A DNA stretch of 64,000 nucleotides, from assembly GCA_020635075.1 (NCBI GenBank), contig JACKAM010000001.1, positions 62,001 through 126,000 of the forward strand, written 5' to 3'. Shown here in pieces: positions 53,421-63,849 of the stretch. Position numbers and translations under genes: made by a program. Below the pieces are notes generated by a model. It was not told where the DNA came from, made no database searches, and saw only the letters and a list, made by a program, of their open reading frames with translations. This DNA is from Pseudobdellovibrionaceae bacterium. GTDB lineage: Bacteria; Bdellovibrionota; Bdellovibrionia; Bdellovibrionales; UBA1609. The stretch's first letter is position 1. Every line of letters begins with the position of its first letter.

Positions 53421-54320
53421 ATGACGATTTTGAGATTGATTTTTTCCACTGTGGCGATTTTCGGCCTTCTGGCATCATCGGCTTTTGCTGAAACGCCAGC
53501 TCCCGAAACAACTGCTGGGGTGCAGACCCAAGTGAAAAAGGACGAGGAGCCCAAGTCTCCTTGGTCCGCTGGCGTCTCGGCCTCATACAATGGTGGTTTC
53601 CGTGACGACATTGACCCTTACATGTTCTATGAACTGTCTGCGGGTTATAAGTTGTCGGATTCATCTTCATTGAGTGTGATCCAAGGGATCACCCAGTTGT
53701 CTTACGTGTACCAAGGTCAGTCCGAATTTCAGTCGTCAGACACATCCTTTGCCTTGTCGCGCACATTGTCCAAGGACTTTTACGGAATGAGCCTGAGTGG
53801 AAAGTTTAAGCTCACTTTGCCGACTTCAGAGTTGTCTCAACGGGCCGATATTCTCACTAAGCCAGGTCTCTCGTTTAAGCTTTCCGACAAATTTTTTGAT
53901 GACAAGCTGACTCTGGGTGCAACTGTCTTTGGAACCTATTATCTCAATCGCTACAAAACGACACCAACTCTCTATGGAGCCAATGGCGGTCGTCCTTTGC
54001 GCCACTGGACTACCGGATTGTCACTGTCTTCAGGTTACAAGCTCAACGATAAGATCAGCCTCTCGGGATCAGGTGGGTATTCCTACCTGGTCTATGAAGA
54101 GGTGGGCTTTAAAAACAGCTTTAGTGCCTTGGGATTGCGCAATCCTCCTGTCCACCGCTATACCTTCAGCCTCGGTGCCGACTATGCCTGGAACGACAAG
54201 TTGTCCTTGTCAGCCAGCTATGGTCAGGACAGCCAGGTGGAGAAGATGGGGGGGCTGGAGTTGGTGGTCTTCGACGAGATGGTGACGGAGTGGTCCGTTG
54301 GCGCCTCCTACTCCTTCTAA
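53421..54320 (+). CDS. Outer-membrane barrel protein, third gene of duplicated module (copy 2)
   Basis: A 299-residue exported protein: signal peptide ending ASSAFAETPA, a short Lys/Glu linker and a barrel domain (SPWSAGVSASYNGGFRDDIDPYMF to the end FDEMVTEWSVGASYSF). It matches the 40989 barrel domain closely (WSAGVSASYNGGF against WSGSIGAEHYGGF, and RYKTTPTLYGANGGRPL against RYTTTPTYEGSGGGRPL), but lacks the basic insertion. A final aromatic residue fits BAM-dependent insertion. Confidence 0.82.
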   Translation: MTILRLIFSTVAIFGLLASSAFAETPAPETTAGVQTQVKKDEEPKSPWSAGVSASYNGGFRDDIDPYMFYELSAGYKLSDSSSLSVIQGITQLSYVYQGQSEFQSSDTSFALSRTLSKDFYGMSLSGKFKLTLPTSELSQRADILTKPGLSFKLSDKFFDDKLTLGATVFGTYYLNRYKTTPTLYGANGGRPLRHWTTGLSLSSGYKLNDKISLSGSGGYSYLVYEEVGFKNSFSALGLRNPPVHRYTFSLGADYAWNDKLSLSASYGQDSQVEKMGGLELVVFDEMVTEWSVGASYSF

Positions 54321-54327
54321 TTCGGCC

Positions 54328-54440
54328 GGTGAAAAGGGTCCATCTCCTTCGTTAAGCGGGCTCTCGCTCGTTCCAACGTACCAGTAAGTACGCCTGCACT
54401 CGCTCGACCCCGCTTGCCTTGGATCTGAACCCTTTTGACC
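54328..54440. other. Large compound hairpin after module copy 2
   Basis: Outer arms GGTGAAAAGGGT / ACCCTTTTGACC, inner arms AAGCGGG / CCCGCTT and a central CGTAC...GTACG. One strand folds into a stem with several interruptions, starting eight bases after the barrel stop. It could end or protect the transcript of the module. Confidence 0.6.
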
Positions 54441-54472
54441 AGCCTCGGAATCACGGCATTTCTATTGAGCTT

Positions 54473-54592
54473 CCGGCCTCCTGCGATCAACAAGCTTAAA
54501 ACCTCAGACATACGTTTGGCAGCAGCGCTCTCGCTCAGAGCGCAGCACCAAGCCGAACTCGGTTTTAAGCATATTGATCCTCCGGAGCCCGG
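54473..54592. repeat. Hairpin repeat family, copy 2
   Basis: Outer arms contain GCTTAAAACC and GGTTTTAAGC plus flanking GATCAA / TTGATC. The core CAGACATACGTTTGGC ... GCGCTCT-CGCTC-AGAGCGC ... ACCAAGCCGAACTCG is nearly identical to copies 1 and 3. Confidence 0.82.
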
Positions 54593-54631
54593 CCCCTCAG
54601 TCTCGGAAATGGCAATTGCTTTGTACCTGGC

Positions 54632-54873
54632 GTTCTCAAATGTTGAGCCACAAAACTGTGTGCTGCCTTTGTCCGGGAATAGGTCCGATTGCCGAGCCAT
54701 TTCCGTGAATCCGAATCCTCCGCCGTCGCGCATGGGCGTATCCGAGGCGCAGCAGCAAAGCTGATGCGACCCGAAGACGCGCCTGCGCCCGAAAGGCGCG
54801 TGAGGATTTACGGAGAATGGTCGGCAAAGGACCGGCTCCCTGATAAAGGATTTTTTGGATCAACAATTAGGAA
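54632..54873. repeat. Terminal-inverted-repeat element, copy C (decayed ends)
   Basis: The interior matches copies A and B (TGTCCGGGAATAGGTCCGAT and AGAATGGTCGGCAAAGGACC blocks). The ends are degraded: TGTTGAGCCACAAAA on the left against TTGTTGATCCAAAAAA (reverse complement) on the right. Confidence 0.75.
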
Positions 54874-54995
54874 CCTTTTTGACCAATCTGTGAAGGGGAG
54901 GTTATGGGGCGGTGTTCTAGATTCGGGTGGGGATTGCTGCGCGTTGACTCTTGGGGGGTGCTCACTTATTTTTGGGGGCTAAAGGAGAACTGGTC

Positions 54996-55538
54996 ATGAA
55001 TAAGTCCTATCGTATTTTTCTTCTGAGTGCTCTTGTCCTGTTGGCAGCCGCAAGTCGTTGGCTTCCTCATCCGCCTAATTTCACACCCTTGATGGCGATG
55101 GCTCTTTTTGCCGGTGCATTGTTCCGCGACCTGCGTTGGGCACTGGTGGTTCCCGCTCTCGGCATGCTGATCTCTGATTTTGGACTGGGCTTTCATGACC
55201 AAATGCTGCCCGTGTATGTGAGCCTCATTGCCGGCGTTGGTATCGGCCGCTGGGTGGGCAGTAAGGGTGAAGGAGCAGCTCCTTTGGCCAAGCGTCTTCC
55301 CTTTGGAATTCTGTCTTCCAGTTTGGTGTTTTTCACCCTCTCCAACTTCTTCGTTTGGGCCTTTGCTGGGCTTTATCCCCGCACTGGAGCTGGATTGGTC
55401 CAATCCTATGTGATGGCCATTCCCTTCTTCCACAACGAGTTGTTGGGTAACCTCTTCTACAGCGGAGTTCTCTTCGCAATTTGGGCAGCGGCCAAGAAAT
55501 TTGCTCCTGCCGAGTGGACAGAAGCCGTCCGCGGGTAA
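54996..55538 (+). CDS. DUF6580-like integral membrane protein
   Basis: A 180-residue protein with about five membrane segments and the characteristic start LLAAASRWLPHPPNFTPLMAMALFAGALF. I associate this with the DUF6580 family, which looks like the S component of ECF-type transporters; the cargo is not known. It also shows RDLRWALVVPALGMLISDFGLGFH and SLIAGVGIGRWVG. ATG 54996 follows AAAGGAG. It stands alone between two repeat-rich spacers. Confidence 0.75.
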   Translation: MNKSYRIFLLSALVLLAAASRWLPHPPNFTPLMAMALFAGALFRDLRWALVVPALGMLISDFGLGFHDQMLPVYVSLIAGVGIGRWVGSKGEGAAPLAKRLPFGILSSSLVFFTLSNFFVWAFAGLYPRTGAGLVQSYVMAIPFFHNELLGNLFYSGVLFAIWAAAKKFAPAEWTEAVRG

Positions 55539-55841
55539 TTGGTAAAATCCGGCCCCTTTATTGCTGATCTCAGCATCAAGACCCTGTCTTGGCTGGCCGA
55601 ACTCCTGCGATCAATACGCTTAAAACCTCAGACATACGTTTGGCAGCAGCGCTCTCGCTCAGAGCGCAGCACCAAGCCGAACTCGGTTTTAAGCACATTG
55701 ATCCTCCGGAGTCCGGCAGCTTCCAGATCGGGCTCTGGAAATGTCTTCGACCAAGGCCTTCGCAGCCCGGCGACAGGGGTCCTTGGGTTTTTAGCTGGCA
55801 GGGGTGGTGGAGAGTGAGACCAACAATTAAGGGGTCCGTTT
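55539..55841. other. Gene-free spacer, 303 bases
   Basis: Holds hairpin family copy 3 (55598-55715) and the remnant of the other repeat at 55817. The two families occur in the same order and close together here and at 54.5-54.9 kb. Confidence 0.6.
55598..55715. repeat. Hairpin repeat family, copy 3
   Basis: Core identical to copy 2 over the central 60 bases. Arms are CCGAACTCCTGCGATCAATACGC.. against ..GATCAATGTGC (reverse complement of the right arm), with GCTTAAAACC / GGTTTTAAGC innermost. Differences from copy 2 in the left arm are partly mirrored in the right arm. Confidence 0.82.
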
Positions 55842-55846
55842 TTAAA
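55817..55846. repeat. Solo end of the terminal-inverted-repeat element
   Basis: GACCAACAATTAAGGGGTCC matches the right terminal repeat of copies A and B. No matching left end or interior lies nearby, so it is a remnant or solo end. Confidence 0.55.
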
Positions 55847-56831
55847 AACCTGGCGGTAGGGGCGGGTCCCCGAGGCCGGTGGTTTGGTAGAGGTGAGTAA
55901 GCAGATCCCGGCGCATTTGGGTCCAGGTCTTGGGGCCAACCGCTTCCTGGCTGATAATCAAATGATGGATCTTGTCCTTGAGAGTGGACTCTTTATTGGA
56001 GACCTCTTTTAGCTGCCAATTGGTCAGCTTGTGTTTTTCTATAAAACTTTTGATGCCTGAAGGGCTGACCAATTCGTCCTTGGGATCGATCATTACCAGG
56101 GTGGGAATATTGTAATCAGAATCTGCATGATGGTGAAGGCTGTCGATGGAGCGAAACAGGCTGCGGTAGTGTTTCATCTTTGCGCCTGGGTGCCAACGGT
56201 AGGCAGCCGGACTCCAGCTGTTGAGATAGTACTCATCGCCAAATAGAAAAAAGGCCTTCACAAAATAAGAGTAAAAGCGCAGGGAAATGGCTGGCGCAAA
56301 AAGCACCATGGAGTCCACCTTGAACAGCGACTCGGTTTTTTGTCCGACAATGTCCAGATAAAGAGCTGCTGAAAGGGAAAAGCCCACAAAAACCAAAGGA
56401 ACTGATTTACTGCGGGCACTTTGAGAGGCCAAACACAAAGTGGCTCTTAAGTGGCCCATCCAGGCCGTGTAGGGGTCGCTGCCATCGTCAGGAAGGTATC
56501 CCCGATGACCAGGTAGCCCCACCTGATAGACTTCGGCTCCGAGGGTTCTGAGAGCCGAGGTGACGTCGGCCATCTTGCTCGGACGCAGGTTTAGACCGTG
56601 GGCAACGACGGCGACTAAAGCGGGACCGTAGTTGGCGGGGAGGATTTGCGTTTTTTCCAATTGGGTGGCAGGGTCGTCCTCTTGGGGACGTAGATCCTTG
56701 ATTTTCAGGTCTTCCTTGTCAGTACAATATTGGAGTCCATAAGTTGGGTCCTCAGAGACACCGGCGGCTAAAGAGGAAGGTGCCGCAAAGGTAAGTAACA
56801 TCAAGAGGCCAAAAGATCGGCAAAACTTCAA
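55842..56831 (-). CDS. Exported alpha/beta hydrolase
   Basis: A 329-residue protein with a signal segment (FGLLMLLTFAAPSSLAAG). The hydrolase fold shows the oxyanion-type VAVVAHGLNLRPSKM, the nucleophile elbow GFSLSAAL (G-x-S-x-S instead of G-x-S-x-G), an acidic IDPKDELVSPSG and a late His (KIHHLI). It is likely an esterase or lipase acting outside the cytoplasm. The TTG start overlaps the transporter stop (TTGA) with AGGA eight bases before, so the two are coupled. A longer upstream reading would lie inside the transporter gene and is rejected. Confidence 0.78.
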   Translation of the reverse strand: MKFCRSFGLLMLLTFAAPSSLAAGVSEDPTYGLQYCTDKEDLKIKDLRPQEDDPATQLEKTQILPANYGPALVAVVAHGLNLRPSKMADVTSALRTLGAEVYQVGLPGHRGYLPDDGSDPYTAWMGHLRATLCLASQSARSKSVPLVFVGFSLSAALYLDIVGQKTESLFKVDSMVLFAPAISLRFYSYFVKAFFLFGDEYYLNSWSPAAYRWHPGAKMKHYRSLFRSIDSLHHHADSDYNIPTLVMIDPKDELVSPSGIKSFIEKHKLTNWQLKEVSNKESTLKDKIHHLIISQEAVGPKTWTQMRRDLLTHLYQTTGLGDPPLPPGF

Positions 56832-58129
56832 ATTAAGATTCCTGCAATGGTGGCCGTAAGAAAAGCGGCCAAACTTCCCCCTATTACAGAACGAATTCCC
56901 AACTCTGCCAAGTCCGATTTTCGAGTTGGTGCGATCCCGCCAATGCCGCCAATTTGAATGGCAATAGACGAGAAGTTGGCAAATCCGCATAGGGCGTAGG
57001 AGAGAATCACCACTGAGCGATCACTGAGATGGCTGGCCAGCTGAGAGAGGTGCAAATAGGCGACGAATTCATTGAGAACAATCTTTTCCCCAAGCAGGGT
57101 GCCGGCAACTCCGGCCTCTTCCCAGGGAATGCCCATGATCCAGGCCATGGGGGCAAATATCCAGCCGAGCACCACTTCAAAAGTCAGCTCAGGCACTTTG
57201 TCGCCGCGGATCAGGTGAGGGACAGCGTCGACCCCCCAGGTTTCAAATCCAATCCATACCCCGACAGTCTTAAACACAGCATTGATCAGGGCGATCAGGG
57301 CGATAAAGGCCAACAGCATGGCCGCCACATTGAGGGCCAGACTTAAGCCTTCTCCAGCACCACGGGCTGCCGCCTCAATGAGATTGCGATCTACCTTTTC
57401 CTTGGAACCTTTGGGGATGGAACCTAAAGTCTCAGGTGTTTTTGTTTCAGGAATGAGCAGTTTGGCAATAGCCAAAGCTGCAGGTGCTGACATCACACTG
57501 GCAGTGAGCAAGTGACCGGCAATGTCGGGGATGCGATCTTTGAGCAGCATGACATAGGCTGCCATCACACCACCGGCAACCGTGGCCATTCCGCCCGTCA
57601 TCACCGCCAAGAGTTCCGAGCGGGTCATGGTGGCCACATAGGGGCGAACCACGAGGGGGGCCTCCGTTTGTCCGACAAAAATATTGGCGGCCACCGACAG
57701 GGACTCTGCCCCACTGATTCCCATGGTTCTTTGCATGACCCAGGCAATACCGCGAACAATGATTTGCATGACTCCCATGTGATAGAGAATCGCCATGAGA
57801 GAGGCCATAAAGATAATGGTGGGCAGAACCTGAAAGGCAAAGATAAAGCCCGACTTTTCAAAATCGAGAAGTTGACCAAAGATGAAGCGGCTGCCTTCTT
57901 CGGTGAACTTGAGCAGGGCAATGATAGCATCATTGGCCCAGACAAACAGGTCGTGAAGAAGTCCCTGGTAGCCGAGAGCAGGAATTCCCAGGACCAAAAG
58001 AGCTAACACCACTTGCAGGATCATTCCCCAGCCAACCAGCTTCCAGGAGATCTTGTTGCGTTTTTCGGACAACAGAAAGGCCAACAAAACAAAAACAATA
58101 ATTCCTGCGACCCCGATAAATCTATCCAC
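56828..58129 (-). CDS. Concentrative nucleoside transporter (NupC/CNT family)
   Basis: A 433-residue inner-membrane symporter with about ten hydrophobic segments. Family hallmarks are EKRNKISWKLVGWGMILQ near the start, the gate-domain FVGQTEAPLVVRPY, TGGMATVAGGVMAAY, and SQLASHLSDRSVVILSYALCGFANFSSIAIQIGGIGGI at the end. It should import nucleosides with H+ or Na+, relevant if the cell scavenges nucleic-acid fragments. It is followed by the coupled hydrolase gene. Confidence 0.92.
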   Translation of the reverse strand: MDRFIGVAGIIVFVLLAFLLSEKRNKISWKLVGWGMILQVVLALLVLGIPALGYQGLLHDLFVWANDAIIALLKFTEEGSRFIFGQLLDFEKSGFIFAFQVLPTIIFMASLMAILYHMGVMQIIVRGIAWVMQRTMGISGAESLSVAANIFVGQTEAPLVVRPYVATMTRSELLAVMTGGMATVAGGVMAAYVMLLKDRIPDIAGHLLTASVMSAPAALAIAKLLIPETKTPETLGSIPKGSKEKVDRNLIEAAARGAGEGLSLALNVAAMLLAFIALIALINAVFKTVGVWIGFETWGVDAVPHLIRGDKVPELTFEVVLGWIFAPMAWIMGIPWEEAGVAGTLLGEKIVLNEFVAYLHLSQLASHLSDRSVVILSYALCGFANFSSIAIQIGGIGGIAPTRKSDLAELGIRSVIGGSLAAFLTATIAGILI

Positions 58130-58198
58130 GGATTTTCCCCTCTACTGCGGTTTCCACACCTAGCTGCCTACCAGAGCCTTATGGCTCTGGGAAGCTCT

Positions 58199-60244
58199 TT
58201 ACCAGATCATCATGTCAAATGGGTGCCAATTGTCCTTTAGGTTGGACTCCCGGCGTCGGTCCTTGCGCAGTTTCTTGTTCTCCGGCCACTCTTCAGGAAT
58301 GAAGGTGAAAAACCGCTCACGATAGACTTTGTCCTCGCAGGCAAACAGGGTGTCCAGGGTCCAGTGGTCGGCTGAGCCGCCAAAGTTGGAGTCGATCTTG
58401 TCCTGCAAGTGAGCTTGGAGTTCTTGTGCCGAATCCAGATCCGGCTCAGGGAGTTCACGCAGCCACAAGGCCTTCTGCTTTTCACAGGGCTCACCCACCT
58501 GGGCTCCTTTAAAGGGCAATAGCTCCAGACTGTCAGCGGTGCCAAATTTCTTCTGCACCTGAGCCATCCATTCGATTTCCCCATACATGGGGTGACCGGC
58601 GATCACCACCAACTGGATATCCCGTTGGTATGAGGTCACAAGATCGTGGTAGCCCGTCCACTCGACGTCATCATAGAGAGGCTGGTTGCGGCGGCGGACG
58701 ACCGTGAGATTGGCCCAGTGGCCTTTTTTTATTAATCCATAGTTGTCCAGTCCCACGGCCTTGGCCGCGTTGACTGTCGTCATGTCGGCAATGGCTTTGG
58801 CTGGAACCTTGAGGCCTCTAGCGCGAATGTATTCCCAGGCCAGGCGCATTTCATCAAGAAGACTTTTGCTGCCAGTGGGCGACCAGTCCGGACCCATGGC
58901 CACGTTGACGCCCTTTTTTAGAGCCATTTCGATATTCATGGTTTCGCCATAGAGGAGCAGATTGGAAAAGGGCGACCACACCAGGGTGACGTCGTTGGCC
59001 GCGGCATTGGCAAAGTCCTCTTCGGTCATGCCCACGCCGTGAACGAGAATGGTGCCGGGTTGGGCCAGGTCCATGCCTTGGTAGTAGTCGTATTCATTTT
59101 TTGTGTAGTCATCGTCGGGATGACCTTCAGCGATGTGAGTGACGAAGGGGAGAGCATCTGGGTCTCGCAAGCGGGCAATGATATCCCGTCGAGTCTGCTC
59201 CAAGCCGCCGGCATATTTGCGTTCTGCACGGGGAAGATCATAGACGCCGTTTTCCGCAATGTAGCGCCAGGCCTCATTTTCTGTCCGCGAGGCTTTCAAG
59301 TAGCCACTCTTACGAGAGTCTCCGTACATCCATGAAATCCAATCGGTGATCTGTCGGCTACGGAAAGAAAATGGACTGGCTTCCAGTTGGGAACGCAGAA
59401 ACTCCTGCTCCTTCTTAACTGAGGAAAAGTTTTGTCCATCCAGGGACTTTGCCAAAATCATTCCTTTTCCAGAGCCAAAGGTCAGGATAGCGCCATTCTC
59501 TAGCGTGTGAGGTTGGTTTTGAAAACTGCTGACCCATTTGTCGAATTCGTGTTCCATGACAAAGACTTCATAGGCCTGATCGTAGGTCATGCCGGACTTG
59601 ATGCGCGGAAGGATGTGGCGGAGATAAACTTTGCCAACCAGAGCCGGCTGGAGAACTTCAAATGAGTTTTTAAGACCACGGTTCTTGCCCAATTCACCTG
59701 GAATCTCCACGTTGAGGGGGCCAAAGTTGCGGGCACAGTCCCAAGCGGAAATGCCACCTACGCCGGCGATCGCTGTCACACCAGAAACAACGGCTTTGAG
59801 TTCCGCCCAGCGGGTGGCGGCACAGGGTTTGTCTTTAAAGGGCCGAATGCGCTTTTTGACCTGGGCATAGGGTGCATATTCACTGCGCCACTCAAAGCGG
59901 CTGTTGAATTGGCCTTTGGCTTCGGGCCACAGGGGTAGAATATTGTAGAGCAAATGGTTGTGAAGATCCACCAAACCTGGAAACAGCCAGTCGTCAGTTT
60001 CAATCACTAAAGTTTTGCTTGAGGCCCGGGGCTTTTTCTTAAGGACACCGGTGATGGTGTCGTCCTTGATGCGCACCCATACTTTTTTGTCGGGACTTTC
60101 TGGAAGGTAGCCGCCGATGTACCAGACGCCATCGTGAGTCGGTAGATCCGGGCGACGGGTGGGGGGAGCGGCATGGGCCTCAATGTAGGCAACAAGTCCA
60201 AACAGTAGAGCGATCAAGGCCAGCTTGGAGAGACGGCGGATCAT
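58199..60244 (-). CDS. Exported amidohydrolase-superfamily enzyme
   Basis: A 681-residue protein with a signal peptide (LALIALLFGLVAYIEAHA). The metal-dependent hydrolase core has LVDLHNHLLYN (HxH), FVTHIAEGHPDD, TILVHGVGMTEEDF and MGPDWSPTGSKSLLDEM with the metal Asp. The C-terminal part resumes the small beta domain (IKKGHWANLTVVRR). The order resembles imidazolonepropionase/cytosine-deaminase-like enzymes but with a long insertion (about 190-360). Substrate unknown; periplasmic location is unusual for the family. Confidence 0.82.
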   Translation of the reverse strand: MIRRLSKLALIALLFGLVAYIEAHAAPPTRRPDLPTHDGVWYIGGYLPESPDKKVWVRIKDDTITGVLKKKPRASSKTLVIETDDWLFPGLVDLHNHLLYNILPLWPEAKGQFNSRFEWRSEYAPYAQVKKRIRPFKDKPCAATRWAELKAVVSGVTAIAGVGGISAWDCARNFGPLNVEIPGELGKNRGLKNSFEVLQPALVGKVYLRHILPRIKSGMTYDQAYEVFVMEHEFDKWVSSFQNQPHTLENGAILTFGSGKGMILAKSLDGQNFSSVKKEQEFLRSQLEASPFSFRSRQITDWISWMYGDSRKSGYLKASRTENEAWRYIAENGVYDLPRAERKYAGGLEQTRRDIIARLRDPDALPFVTHIAEGHPDDDYTKNEYDYYQGMDLAQPGTILVHGVGMTEEDFANAAANDVTLVWSPFSNLLLYGETMNIEMALKKGVNVAMGPDWSPTGSKSLLDEMRLAWEYIRARGLKVPAKAIADMTTVNAAKAVGLDNYGLIKKGHWANLTVVRRRNQPLYDDVEWTGYHDLVTSYQRDIQLVVIAGHPMYGEIEWMAQVQKKFGTADSLELLPFKGAQVGEPCEKQKALWLRELPEPDLDSAQELQAHLQDKIDSNFGGSADHWTLDTLFACEDKVYRERFFTFIPEEWPENKKLRKDRRRESNLKDNWHPFDMMIW

Positions 60245-60351
60245 GGAGTTCCCCTTCTTCAATTTTGGTTGATAAGGAATTGATAGTTCACCAGGGCCCA
60301 AGCCGCCAGTTTCAGAGGGAAAATTGGGATCTTTTCAATAGGGGTCAGGAA

Positions 60352-61239
60352 TTATTTCCCGGGCTTTTCAGCTCTTTGGTGGAGCAAATGGGCCAGTCGA
60401 GCCGGACTTTCCGGGGCATAGTCGAGGAAGAGCTGGGGCTCGATCAGCTCCAGCTCAATTAGGAGCCATTTGAGTTGATCCGGGTGGGGAATGACGTCCA
60501 CTCGGGCATAGAGGGGGCGCTCTTCGAGGAGGGCCAGAATGTTAAGACCGTGCTGAATGAGCTGAGTGTCGGGAGTGAAAATTTTTGTGTGTCCCCCATG
60601 CTCCTCCTGGACGCGGAAGTCCCCGCCGCGCGGGCGTTTCTGCACAGCGTGGGAGTACTCACCTCCCAAATAGACAAGGGAAATCTCCCCCTGATCCGCC
60701 ACTGCGGGCAGATACTCCTGGATCATAAAAGGACCCCAGTCCTGCGCTTGGTAGGACTCTTTGATTTTCTCCCAGTCCTCGATCTGGTGTAGGAGGTGAG
60801 TGCCACGGGCACCGGCTGAAACCTGGGGTTTCAACACCCAGGACTTGGCTGGACTTCCCGGCGGCCACAGCAGTCCCGGTTGTACTTCACTCACATCTTC
60901 GAACCAAAAGCTCAATGGGATATTGACCCCTTCCAATTCCAAATCTCGCAAATAGGACTTGGTCCCGTTCCAGCGAATCAGGCGGTAGGGGTTGTAGAGG
61001 GGAACCTGGGAGTACTCCACATCTTTGAGAGTCTGCAGAAAGTCATCCAGGTGTTCGGTGTAATCCCAAGTGGTGCGGACCAAAACTCCGCCTTGGTACT
61101 GGCTGGGGTTTTCCAGCCTTTGCCAGGGCACAAAGTCCACCTGGTGGCCCAAATGATTCATGGCCTTAATCAGCAGCTGATCCTCGCGGATTGGGGTCGA
61201 AAGATCCTCACTGGTTAAAAAGGCAAAGAGTGTTCCCAT
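60352..61239 (-). CDS. ATP-grasp ligase (RimK/DcsG-like)
   Basis: A 295-residue cytoplasmic ATP-grasp enzyme. Features: VLVRTTWDYTEHLDDF, the ATP lysine in SWVLKPQVSAGARGTHL, the loop FMIQEYLPAVADQGEISLVYLGGEYSHAV, GGDFRVQEEHGG and the metal-binding ELELIEPQLF near the end. The pattern fits the prokaryotic glutathione-synthetase-like/DcsG branch that joins a carboxylate to an amine. The product cannot be named from sequence. Confidence 0.82.
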   Translation of the reverse strand: MGTLFAFLTSEDLSTPIREDQLLIKAMNHLGHQVDFVPWQRLENPSQYQGGVLVRTTWDYTEHLDDFLQTLKDVEYSQVPLYNPYRLIRWNGTKSYLRDLELEGVNIPLSFWFEDVSEVQPGLLWPPGSPAKSWVLKPQVSAGARGTHLLHQIEDWEKIKESYQAQDWGPFMIQEYLPAVADQGEISLVYLGGEYSHAVQKRPRGGDFRVQEEHGGHTKIFTPDTQLIQHGLNILALLEERPLYARVDVIPHPDQLKWLLIELELIEPQLFLDYAPESPARLAHLLHQRAEKPGK

Positions 61240-61521
61240 ATTGTTGCAGGCTACTTCGGCTTTTTAGAGATGGCAAGAGTTCGACAGTAACCTTAAAGAC
61301 TCTTAATCATTCATTTCTACCCCGAAAATCTGTATCAGAGTGAGACACTCCGCAAGTTCGGTGACCATTTTTGCCTCTTTAATATGATACAATTTTGGCT
61401 GGAGGGTGTCTCAACTAAAGTCATATTGGCCGTCTCCGATATATATAGAGCAAGGTATGACTCTCCAAATTCTGACCTTTGACGCTAAAAGTTTCGAATT
61501 TTTTCCGGTGGAGGAAAATTC

Positions 61522-63207
<1,686 letters not shown>

Positions 63208-63230
63208 TCAAGATTTTAGATATTGAACAT

Positions 63231-63262
63231 AAAAAAAGGAGCCATCTTGGCTCCTTTTTTTT
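63231..63262. terminator. Bidirectional terminator
   Basis: AAAAAAAGGAGCCA, TCT, TGGCTCCTTTTTTTT: symmetrical stem with A-run and T-run, serving the 61522 gene and possibly the convergent 63346 gene. Confidence 0.9.
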
Positions 63263-63345
63263 GCCCCTTTTTGACTGGCCCCGTCCTGGCGCCGTCCCCA
63301 CATAAAGACTTATCAACAGGTCACAAAACCAAACTTCAATCTAAA

Positions 63346-63849
63346 CTAGGAATCGTCTCCCAGGTCTGAATCCTGTTTTTCCTTCCCAAGGGAAGTGGGC
63401 GTTTCCTTCTTTTCCAACTTCCAACCATTGAGCTGGTTGGCGATGATCTTTAGATCCATCAGGTAAGGTTCGCATAAGGGAACTCGACTGAGAGTTTCCT
63501 TTTGAGAGCCGGACAAAACGGGTACCTTGGAATCATTGAGGGTTTCAATGATAAAGGGTAACTCCATCAAATAGCCGGCTTGGAGTTCAATATCCTGATC
63601 CACCTTTTTGCAGTCCGCATTGCGGGCGCGCATAACAAAGGCGTTGGCATCATTTAGTGGTGTATCAAAGATCGCAGCAATTTCACTTGGACTGGCCTCA
63701 GTGAATGTTCTCAAGCGACCTCGGTCATCTTTCATTGTCACGACGGTACGCTCATCGGTTGGCGCGGGCGTCGGTGTGGTTTTACCACTCGCGATCAATC
63801 CTGTAGACACAGCAGCAACAATGGATACAGTTTTCCATCCCAATCTCAT
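63346..63849 (-). CDS. Secreted hypothetical protein
   Basis: A 167-residue protein with a signal peptide (MRLGWKTVSIVAAVSTGLIASG) and a mature part with ERTVVTMKDDRGRLRTF and two cysteines (NADCKKVD, RVPLCEPYL). The C-terminal end is hydrophilic and charged. ATG 63849 follows GGGAGGA. It converges on the 61522 gene. No family recognised. Confidence 0.7.
   Translation of the reverse strand: MRLGWKTVSIVAAVSTGLIASGKTTPTPAPTDERTVVTMKDDRGRLRTFTEASPSEIAAIFDTPLNDANAFVMRARNADCKKVDQDIELQAGYLMELPFIIETLNDSKVPVLSGSQKETLSRVPLCEPYLMDLKIIANQLNGWKLEKKETPTSLGKEKQDSDLGDDS

Larger units (their letters stand above)
54321..54995. other. Gene-free region rich in folded elements
   Basis: 675 bases between module copy 2 and the 54996 gene. 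It contains a large hairpin (54328-54440), hairpin family copy 2 (54473-54592) and inverted-repeat element copy C (54632-54873). Nothing looks coding; reading frames here are chance readings of the repeats. Confidence 0.65.

Noticed and set aside
54317..55939. Several open frames over the spacers around the DUF6580-like gene
   Set aside because: They read through repeat copies and give similar low-quality peptides at each copy; explained by the repeats.
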